Assembly (NCBI GenBank): GCA_964645285.1
Contig: CAZYDR010000087.1
Location: 1 to 15,466, forward strand
DNA: 15,466 nt
Direction of reading: 5' to 3'
From: JAYZAP01 sp964645285
GTDB lineage: Bacteria; Pseudomonadota; Alphaproteobacteria; JAAXGF01
Each line of letters begins with the position of its first letter. The stretch's first letter is position 1. A program made the position numbers and the translations under genes. Positions 7,078-13,341 of this stretch are shown in pieces. The notes under the pieces were generated by a model. The model saw nothing but the letters and a program-made list of their open reading frames with translations. It had not been told where the DNA came from and made no database searches.

Positions 7078-8538
7078 ATGACAAAAACAATCTTCACCGC
7101 CGGGCTCGCCACCGAGACCAATACGTTTTCGCCGATCCCCACGGGCATGGGTCTTTATGAGGCGACCTTCCTGGTGCGCCCGCCCGAGGCCCTGCCGGCC
7201 GGGCCCAAGATGGAGACCGCCGTGGCCTGGGCGGCGCGGGTCTTCGCCGAGGCGAACGATGGCTGGCGCGCCGTCCACGGCACCTACGCCTGGGCCGAGC
7301 CTGCCGGGCTCACCGTGCGCGCCGTCCATGAATCCCTGCGCGATGAAATCCTCGACCAGCTTCGCGCCGCCATGCCGGTCGATGTGGTTGCCCTGGGCCT
7401 CCACGGCGCCATGGTCGCCGAGGGCTGCGACGACTGCGAGGGCGATCTGCTCGCCCGGGTGCGCGAGATCGTCGATCCGGACGTATCGGTGGGCGCCGAG
7501 CTTGATCTCCACTGCCACCTGACATCGGCCATGACCGAGGCCGCCGACGTGCTGGTCATGTACAAGGAATATCCCCATATCGACTTCGCCGAGCGCGGCG
7601 TCGAGCTTATCGACATGCTCACCGCCACCGCCGAGGGCCGCATCAGCCCGCGCATGGCGGTCCACGACTGCCGCCTTATCGACACCTACCACACCACCGC
7701 CGAGCCCATGCGATCCATGGTCGACCGCATCCAGGCCATAGAGGGCCAGGGCGGCGTGCTGTCGGTCTCCCTCGGCCACGGCTTCCCCTACGGCGATGTC
7801 GCCGACCTCGGCACAAGGGTGCTGGTCATCACCGACGGCGACGAGGCCAAAGGCGCGGTCCTCGCCGAGGCTTTGGGTCAGGAGCTCATGGCCATGCGTG
7901 GCAAGGGCGCGGCGCCGCACCACTCCATCGACCGCGGCCTGGCTCTGGCCCGCGAGGTCAACGGCGGCACCGTGGTGCTGGCCGACGGCGCCGACAATCC
8001 CGGCGGCGGCGCACCCTGCGATTCAACCTTCGTGCTGCGCGCCCTGATCGACGAGGCCATGATCGACGCCTGCGTCGGCCCCATCTGGGACCCCATCGCC
8101 GTGTCCCTGTGCCGCGATGCCGGCGCCGGCGCGGTGCTCGATCTCCGCCTCGGCGGCAAGATCGGCCCCATGTCCGGCGACCCCCTCGACCTGCGGGTTA
8201 CCGTGCTGGCCATCAACGAGAGCGCGAGCCAGACCTTCGGCGGCGCCCCCGACCCCCTGGGCTGCGCCGTGGCGCTGCGCACGGAGGACGGCATCGAGCT
8301 ATTGGTCTGCGACCGCCGCACCCAGGCCTTCGGCCCCGACCTGTTCACCTCCTGCGGCATCGACCCGGCGGCCAAGCGCTACGTGATCGTCAAATCAAAC
8401 CAGCACTTCCACGCCGGCTTCGCCCCCCTGGCCCAGGAAATCCTCTACCTCGACGCCCCCGGCGCTCTGCCGCGCGACATCACGTTGCTGGAGTTCGAGA
8501 AACGCCCTAAGCCCTTGTGGCCGTTTGAGAAAATTTAG
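7078..8538 (+). CDS. M81 family metallopeptidase (MlrC-like)
   Basis: This 486-residue protein is homologous to microcystinase C. It opens with the family hallmark ATETNTFSP (residues 11-19). Putative zinc ligands are Asp143 and His145 in ELDLHCHLT and His167 in MYKEYPHIDF; the spacing of 2 and 22 residues matches D167, H169 and H191 reported for Sphingopyxis MlrC. The C-terminal MlrC domain follows, with LADGADNPGGGAPCDS near 300 and KSNQHFHAGFAPLAQE near 440. MlrC cleaves linearised cyanotoxin peptides, but most family members occur in bacteria with no mlrA or mlrB and have unknown peptide or amide substrates, so no microcystin role is claimed. GAGGT lies eight bases upstream of the ATG. 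The TAG stop overlaps the stop of the convergent isochorismatase-family gene by three bases. No Sec signal is seen, so it is probably cytoplasmic. Confidence 0.94.
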   Translation: MTKTIFTAGLATETNTFSPIPTGMGLYEATFLVRPPEALPAGPKMETAVAWAARVFAEANDGWRAVHGTYAWAEPAGLTVRAVHESLRDEILDQLRAAMPVDVVALGLHGAMVAEGCDDCEGDLLARVREIVDPDVSVGAELDLHCHLTSAMTEAADVLVMYKEYPHIDFAERGVELIDMLTATAEGRISPRMAVHDCRLIDTYHTTAEPMRSMVDRIQAIEGQGGVLSVSLGHGFPYGDVADLGTRVLVITDGDEAKGAVLAEALGQELMAMRGKGAAPHHSIDRGLALAREVNGGTVVLADGADNPGGGAPCDSTFVLRALIDEAMIDACVGPIWDPIAVSLCRDAGAGAVLDLRLGGKIGPMSGDPLDLRVTVLAINESASQTFGGAPDPLGCAVALRTEDGIELLVCDRRTQAFGPDLFTSCGIDPAAKRYVIVKSNQHFHAGFAPLAQEILYLDAPGALPRDITLLEFEKRPKPLWPFEKI

Positions 8539-9301
8539 CCAAGCGCAGCCACAATCGCCTCGGACCCAACAACAAACCCGCGCAGTTTGGCGTTGTACAT
8601 GGTCGCGTCCCAGCAGTAGCGCGGCGAGCCGGTGGCGGTGCAGTCCTCGATGAGCAACGTGTCGTAGCCCAGGAAGTGGGCGTCCATCATGGTGCCCATG
8701 ACGCACTGGTCGGCGTTGACGCCGACGAACAGCAGGGTGTCGATGCGGAGGTTGCGCAGGATGCTGTCGAGCGGCGTATCCCAGAAGCCGCTGAGCCGGT
8801 ATTTGTCGACAAAGATATCGCCGGGCGCGGTCTCCAACTCGGGGATCAGGGCGGCCGAAGGGCTGTCCTTGGTCAGGATATTGCCGGCCCCGCCGGGCAG
8901 CGCATCGCCGATACCGATACCCTCGCTGTCCGGATCGAAGACCCAAATCAGCGACGGGCTGAGGTTGGCCCGGTCCGGCCGATTGCCCCAATTAACCCAG
9001 ACGATGGGCACCCCGGCGCCGCGCAGCGCCGGCACCACGCGCTGCATCGGTGCGATGGGCTTGCGCGTCTCCTCCAGCCCCCGGCCGGTGGCATGGCACA
9101 GGCCACCCTCGCTGCAAAAAAATTGTTCTGCATGTCGATGGAAATGAAGGCGCTGCGCGCCAGATCGATAATCACGTCCCGGGGCTCGGCGGCAAGACGC
9201 AGGGGCCGAGGCTCGCACAGAGGCCGGGTGGTATCGACGGCGCCGTCGGTAAGGCGCCAACTATTGGCCGGGGTCGAGCCGAAACTTGGGCTGGTGGTCA
9301 T
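8535..9301 (-). pseudogene. Isochorismatase-family cysteine hydrolase, split by a frameshift
   Basis: The gene runs from an ATG at 9301 (GGAGG six bases upstream) to a TAA at 8535, but 767 bases is not a multiple of three. The first frame gives MTTSPSFGS...AFISIDMQNNFF and then reads nonsense to a stop near 8948. The -1 frame resumes as CSEGGLCHATGRGLEETRKP and continues to the end. Joined after the seven-T run, the product is 255 residues, normal for the family. It has the full catalytic triad Asp56 (SIDMQNN), Lys167 (FVDKYRLSG) and Cys200 (GVNADQCVMGTMMDA), with the cis-peptide before the Cys loop. Relatives include N-carbamoylsarcosine amidohydrolase, biuret hydrolase and RutB. Intact motifs on both sides suggest a recent mutation, a sequence error, or functional frameshifting. 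As written, translation without a shift makes an inactive protein of about 118 residues. Confidence 0.88.
9087..9122 (-). other. T_TTT_TTT run plus hairpin at the frameshift point
   Basis: On the minus strand the zero frame reads aaT TTT TTT gca, which fits the X_XXY_YYZ pattern of a -1 slippery heptamer (A run at 9116-9122 on the plus strand). A one-base slip back gives TGC AGC GAG, the exact continuation of the hydrolase. Eight bases downstream is a 6-bp hairpin, GGTGGC/GCCACC, at 9102-9107 and 9087-9092 with a 9-base loop. This geometry matches -1 frameshift signals but could be chance, since the hairpin also encodes conserved residues. Confidence 0.45.
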
Positions 9302-9399
9302 GGGGGCCTCCAATTTTGCTGATTGGCGGTGAGCATAGCGCTGGCAACCCATCCTGCGATAGGGTCGTGCCCTATTGATCGCGTGCAGGGGAGGGCGCC
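9302..9399. promoter_or_regulatory. Divergent intergenic region between cysteine hydrolase and third amidase
   Basis: These 98 bases lie between two divergently read genes and hold both Shine-Dalgarno sequences: GGAGG for the minus-strand gene and GGGGAGGG for the plus-strand GTG start. Promoters for both genes must be here, but I see no convincing -35/-10 pair. The notable content is the inverted repeat at 9359-9375. Confidence 0.45.
9359..9375. repeat. Inverted repeat, candidate operator
   Basis: ATAGGG-TCGTG-CCCTAT is a perfect 6-bp inverted repeat with a 5-bp spacer, central in the intergenic region and 24 bases before the GTG start at 9400. Its place and symmetry would suit a dimeric regulator controlling both divergent genes, but no regulator gene is in the window. 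A hairpin in the amidase leader is the alternative. Confidence 0.35.
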
Positions 9400-11045
9400 G
9401 TGGGCGAGTCCAGGATTGACGTTGAGACAATCGCCGCCGCCGAGCGAGTGGCGGGTATCGACTATGACGAGGCTGAGCGCCGGCAGATGCTGGCCGGGAT
9501 TGGCGGGCAGATTGCGCGTACGGCGTTGCGGCGGGGCTATATGCCCGACAACGGCTTCGGGCCGGCGGTGGTGTTTAATCCGCGTTTGCCGGGCATGGAT
9601 ATTCCGGCCAATGACGGCGGTGTGGTGCCGTCGGGGGCGGCCGTTCCGACGTTGCCCGACGATGACGACGATATCGCCTATGCGCCGTTGACTCATCTGG
9701 CTGGCTGAAGGCTGGCGCTATCACCAGTACACGGCTGACGGAAATTTATCTCGGGCGTATCGAGCGCCTGGCGCCGCTGCTCGAATGCGTCGTCACCGTG
9801 ACCCGTGATCTGGCCCTGGACCAGGCCGCCGAGGCTGATCGCGAGATTTCAACCGGGCGTTATCGCGGGCCGCTCCACGGGGTGCCCTGGGGGGCCAAGG
9901 ATTTGCTCGATACCGACGGCATCCGCACCACCTGGGGGGCGACGCCGTTTCAGGACCGGGTGGCCAGCCGCGACGCAGTGGCGGTGCGCAAGCTGGCCGA
10001 GGCCGGCGCCGTGCTCATCGCCAAGACCACCCTCGGGGCCCTGGCCTGGGGCGATACCTGGTTCGGCGGCCACACCCGCAACCCATGGAATACCGACGAG
10101 GGCGCCAGCGGCTCCAGCGCCGGCTCGGCCTCCAGTGTGAGCGCCGGGCTCATGGGCTTCGCCATCGGCAGCGAGACCCTGGGCTCCATCGTCTCGCCGT
10201 CGCAGCGCTGCGGCGTCACCGGCCTGCGCCCGACCTTCGGGCGGGTGTCGCGGGTTGGTGCCATGGCGCTGTGCTGGTCGACCGACAAGCTCGGGCCGAT
10301 CTGCCGGGGTGTCGAGGACACGGCGCTAGTGCTGGCCGCCATCAACGGCCATGACCCGGACGATGCCGGCTCCATCGCCATGCCGTTTGCGTTCGACGGC
10401 GGGCGTTCGGCGGCGGGGCTGCGCCTGGGCTACGCGCCTAAGTGGTTCGACAGTGACGAGGCCACCGATGTCGACCGCGCGGCGCTCGACGCCGCCCGCC
10501 GGGCCGGTATGGAGCTGGTCGAAGTATCGATTCCCGACCTGCCTTACGAGGCCCTGGAGGCCATCGTCGATATCGAATCCGCGGCCGCCTTCGAGGACCT
10601 GACCCTGGACGGCCGCGATGACCAGTTGGTCAGCCAGCACGGCGGTGCCTACCCCAACCGCTTCCGCCTGGCGCGGTTCATCTCGGCCATCGACCTGATC
10701 CAGACCGAGCGCCAGCGTCGCCGCACCATGGAAGTGCTGGCCGAACTCTACGAGGATATCGACGCCATGATCGGCGAATTCCCCAACGGCTCCATGGCCT
10801 CGATCACCAACTTTACCGGCCACCCGTCCCTGACCATCCCGGCGGGCTTCGTCGAGCGCCGGAGCCGGGGCATGTCGCCGAAGAACGACGATCCTGCGAG
10901 CCTGGACGACAGCGGTCCGCTCTGCACGGTGCCCCACGCAGTCAACTTGTGGGGCCGGCTGTTCGACGAAGGCACCCTGTGCAATATGGGTATGGCCCTG
11001 GAAGCCGAGTTCGCCATGGTCGGGCGGCGACCGCCGGTCGGGTGA
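9400..11045 (+). pseudogene. Amidase-signature hydrolase, frameshifted near codon 101
   Basis: A GTG at 9400 with GGGGAGGG six bases upstream opens a 102-codon frame (IDVETIAAAERVAGIDYDEAE...IAYAPLTHLAG) that stops at a TGA at 9706-9708. The -1 frame then reads WLKAGAITSTRLTEIYLGRIERL and runs open to 11045. Joined, the product is about 548 residues, matching amidases that carry a ~100-residue N-terminal region before the signature domain. The triad is intact: Lys in VPWGAKDLLD (codon 9897-9899), cis-Ser in EGASGSSAGSAS and nucleophile Ser in IGSETLGSIVSPS, 24 residues apart. The lesion lies in a CTGG tandem repeat. The second part alone could only start at internal GTG codons such as 9798 and would lack the first helices. 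It precedes an MFS exporter by 88 bases, probably in one transcript. The substrate is unknown. Confidence 0.87.
9697..9707 (+). repeat. (CTGG)2 CTG tandem repeat at the amidase frameshift
   Basis: Two CTGG units plus CTG lie exactly at the reading-frame break. Adding one more CTGG unit restores the frame and gives HLAGWLKAGAITS, which keeps the residue spacing I recall for homologues (L-x-x-x-I/L before the S-S-V-E-L helix). Loss of one unit by slippage is therefore the simplest origin of the break. Confidence 0.6.
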
Positions 11046-11048
11046 CTT

Positions 11049-11120
11049 CAATCACGCAGACTTCTTTCAGCCCGCGACTGCGGGCCGCCGACCGTTCGGC
11101 GGGAGTCTGCGTGGCGATTG
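11049..11120. other. Cloverleaf-like structured element in the amidase-MFS spacer
   Basis: A perfect 10-bp outer stem, CACGCAGACT (11053-11062) with AGTCTGCGTG (11104-11113), encloses two adjacent hairpins: GCCCGC-gact-GCGGGC (11070-11085) and CGCCGA-ccgt-TCGGCG (11086-11101). A further CAAT/ATTG pairing (11049-11052 and 11117-11120) extends the stem past a 3-base bulge. The result is a compact three-way junction that can form in DNA or in RNA from either strand. It occupies nearly all of the 88-bp spacer, ending 13 bases before the TTG start of the MFS gene. No T-tract follows, so it is not a standard intrinsic terminator. Possible roles are RNA processing or stability, a small RNA, or a remnant of a palindromic mobile repeat. 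Confidence 0.65.
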
Positions 11121-11133
11121 AACGCAGGTCATC

Positions 11134-12336
11134 TTGACCGTCAATTCCCCCTGGGCTCTGCTCGGGGATCGTCGGTTCCTGCGGGTGTGGCTCGCCGGCG
11201 GCTTCATCGGCACCATGCGCTGGCTCGAAATCCTGGTCATCGCCATCTTCACCCTGGAGGCTACCGGCTCGGCCTTCATGGTTGCCATGATGATGATGCT
11301 GCGCTCGCTGCCGCTGTTTCTGTTCGGCACGGTTTCAGGGGCCATTGCCGAGCAGGTCAACCGCAAGGTGCTGATGCTCTGCGCCCTGACCATGGCGACC
11401 GTGGTGGCGGTGACCCTGGCGCTGCTGGCCCGCAGCGGACAGATCGAGGTCTGGCATGTGGGCGTCGGCGTGTTCCTCAGCGGCACCCTGTGGACCACCG
11501 AGTTCCCCGTGCGCCGCACCATGCTGGGCGAGATCGCCGGGCCGTCGCGCATCGGCCCGGCCATGGGTCTGGATTCGGCGACCACCAACGGCACCCGCAT
11601 GCTCGGCCCGGCCTTGGGCGGGCTGCTCTATGAGACCATCGGCATCGACGGCGCCTATTTGCTCGGCGCCACGCTCTTCACTATCGGCTTTGGGCTGATC
11701 ATTACCCTGGACTACAGCCCGGCCCAGGCTCTGGTGCGCCAGTGGAACGTGTTCAAGACCATCCGCGAGGGCCTGGTCTACGTGCGCGGCAACCGGGCCA
11801 TCATCGCCACCCTGGCGGTGACCGTGATCATGAACGTCTGGGGCTTTCCCTTCGCCGCCATGGTGCCGGTGATCGGCGTCGAGGAGATGGGCCTGAGCGC
11901 CTTTCCCATCGGCATATTGATGTCGGCGGAGGGTGCCGGCGCCTTCATGGGGGCGCTGCTGATCGCCACCTTCGACCGCCCCGAATGGTTCAACAAGCTC
12001 TACCTCTACGGCTCGTTCCTGGTGATGATCATGGTGGCGATCTTTTCGTTTTCCACCGTGTACGGTCTGTCGCTCGGGCTGTTGCTGACCGCCGGTTTCG
12101 GCGCCGCCGGCTTCAGCGCCATGCAGACCACCATCATGTTCACCCTGGCGCCGCCGGAAATGCGCGGCCGGGTCATGGGCGTGCTGACCGTATGCATCGG
12201 CTCCGGCCCGCTCGGCATGCTCCACATCGGTCTGCTCGCCGGCTGGCTCGGCGCCTCAACGGCGGTGCTGGTTGTGGCGTTGGAGGGGATTGTCATCCTG
12301 GCCATCGCCGCTTGGGTGTGGCGCGAGTTGCGGTGA
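11134..12336 (+). CDS. MFS transporter, probable exporter (EntS/MFS_3-like)
   Basis: This 400-residue integral membrane protein has about 12 hydrophobic segments. It starts MTVNSPWALLGDRRFLRVWLAGGF, typical of the MFS_3/EntS branch, with a motif-A-like loop GAIAEQVNRKVL (residues 69-80) between helices 2 and 3. The C-terminal counterpart PPEMRGRVMGV lies near residue 340. Family members mostly export small molecules such as enterobactin or drugs by proton antiport, so export or uptake of an amidase substrate or product is possible. The TTG at 11134 is chosen because the frame is closed by a TGA at 11119, an AGG lies five bases before it, and the conserved PWxLL start follows at once. The next ATG (11218) would cut into the first helix. 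It probably shares a transcript with the upstream frameshifted amidase. It converges on the TauD-like gene with a 7-bp gap and no visible terminator. Confidence 0.88.
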   Translation: MTVNSPWALLGDRRFLRVWLAGGFIGTMRWLEILVIAIFTLEATGSAFMVAMMMMLRSLPLFLFGTVSGAIAEQVNRKVLMLCALTMATVVAVTLALLARSGQIEVWHVGVGVFLSGTLWTTEFPVRRTMLGEIAGPSRIGPAMGLDSATTNGTRMLGPALGGLLYETIGIDGAYLLGATLFTIGFGLIITLDYSPAQALVRQWNVFKTIREGLVYVRGNRAIIATLAVTVIMNVWGFPFAAMVPVIGVEEMGLSAFPIGILMSAEGAGAFMGALLIATFDRPEWFNKLYLYGSFLVMIMVAIFSFSTVYGLSLGLLLTAGFGAAGFSAMQTTIMFTLAPPEMRGRVMGVLTVCIGSGPLGMLHIGLLAGWLGASTAVLVVALEGIVILAIAAWVWRELR

Positions 12337-12343
12337 CGGTGGG

Positions 12344-13309
12344 TTAGCCGTGGTAGAACGGCCGGTCGTAGTTGCGTAGCCAGATGCGGATCAGGTGGCG
12401 CTTGAGCGCCGGGTCGTTTGAGTCTGTATAGGCGGTGCGGCGGTGGCCGAGACGGCGGATGTTGACCATTTGAATCCGCCCTCGTTCGAAGGTGAAGACC
12501 TTGCCGAGCCCGGGTTCTTCCAATACCGCGTCGATGGCATCGAGGGCGGCCTTGGCCTCTTCGCCCATGTCCTCACCAGCCAGGTGATAGCCCTGATGAT
12601 TGAGGTCGGTCGCCAGGGCGGCGCGCACCGCCACGCCGTCGAATTCGAAGATCGGCGTGGTCGAAATCAGGCTGTCGTCAGGAGCATGCTCGCGCTGGCG
12701 GTCGTAATGGTAAGGCCGGTAAAGCCGTGCCAGTAGATCACGATGGCAGTCCAATAGGCGGTTATGGACGGAATCGAACGTGATCAACCCGCTGATCCCG
12801 CCTTCCATGGCCGGTTGCAGGCACATCAGGGTCACATAGTCGGGCGGCAGGCCGAAGCTGTTGTCCGTGTGATAGCCCTGACCCTCGTTGGATTTCGACG
12901 AGCGAACGCCGTTCCCTGCGGTCGGTCGCCGTCCCGTGTCGGTCACGTCATAGACCATGGCGCCGTCCCACTTCTGGGCGACGATGCGGCCGCAAAGCGA
13001 CATCAGCAGCCAATGAAGATTGATCGCTATGGCCGGCTCAGGGTCGTCGAGAGGCAGGCGGTCGATGATGGCGAAGCCGGTGCCGTGCTCCAGGTTCTGT
13101 TTGACCGTGGCCATTACCGCACGGCAATTGGGCAGGGAGAAATCGTCCGGCGTCAGGGCCTCCACCGGCAGGGGATTGGCCTCGATCAGCGCCGCCACGG
13201 CCTCAAGTTCGGCAAGGCAGGCCCGATCCAGCTCGAATATCCCATCGTTGGGCAGCAGAGTCTCAGCCTCCCAACTCATGGGTCCCGTCGCCTTGGGTGC
13301 GAGCATCAT
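12344..13309 (-). CDS. TauD/TfdA-like Fe(II)/2-oxoglutarate dioxygenase
   Basis: This 321-residue double-stranded beta-helix oxygenase shows the iron triad as His147 and Asp149 (GQGYHTDNSFG) and the distal His289 (MVNIRRLGHRRTAY). The 2-oxoglutarate-binding Arg is probably among the C-terminal residues 304-308 (KRHLIRIWLR). The family hydroxylates or demethylates small acids, taurine or amino-acid derivatives, releasing succinate and CO2; the substrate here is unknown. The start is ATGATG at 13309/13306; the second ATG has better spacing from the weak AGG in GGTAGG. Both lie directly after a strong hairpin that buries that AGG. It is four bases downstream of the interrupted isopenicillin-N-synthase-like gene, in the operon headed by the HcnB-like flavoprotein. 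Two unlike 2-oxoglutarate oxygenases in a row suggests successive oxidations or alternative substrates. Confidence 0.9.
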   Translation of the reverse strand: MMLAPKATGPMSWEAETLLPNDGIFELDRACLAELEAVAALIEANPLPVEALTPDDFSLPNCRAVMATVKQNLEHGTGFAIIDRLPLDDPEPAIAINLHWLLMSLCGRIVAQKWDGAMVYDVTDTGRRPTAGNGVRSSKSNEGQGYHTDNSFGLPPDYVTLMCLQPAMEGGISGLITFDSVHNRLLDCHRDLLARLYRPYHYDRQREHAPDDSLISTTPIFEFDGVAVRAALATDLNHQGYHLAGEDMGEEAKAALDAIDAVLEEPGLGKVFTFERGRIQMVNIRRLGHRRTAYTDSNDPALKRHLIRIWLRNYDRPFYHG

Positions 13310-13310
13310 G

Positions 13311-13341
13311 GGCCTACCGCGCCGCGTCGGCGCGGTAGGCC
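13311..13341 (-). promoter_or_regulatory. Perfect 14-bp hairpin across the oxygenase-oxygenase junction
   Basis: GGCCTACCGCGCCG at 13311-13324 is the exact reverse complement of 13328-13341, with a 3-base loop. In the minus-strand mRNA it covers the last eight or so codons and the TAG stop of the upstream oxygenase, ends one base before the ATG of the TauD-like gene, and holds that gene's only Shine-Dalgarno-like bases (GGTAGG). It is very stable (12 of 14 pairs are G-C) and has no T-tract. A translational-coupling switch is the likeliest reading: ribosomes finishing the first gene would open the second. A terminator or processing site is possible. Confidence 0.7.

Noticed and set aside
7078..8538. 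Microcystin-degrading mlr cluster
   Set aside because: No mlrA, mlrB or mlrD neighbour; M81 proteins are widespread in bacteria that do not meet microcystin.
9116..9122. A run as a terminator U-tract
   Set aside because: It lies inside conserved coding sequence, and on the minus strand the hairpin follows the T-run where a terminator would need it to precede it.
11049..11120. Integron attC site or intrinsic terminator
   Set aside because: No RYYYAAC/GTTRRRY core pair at the stem ends, no integrase context, and no T-tract on either strand.
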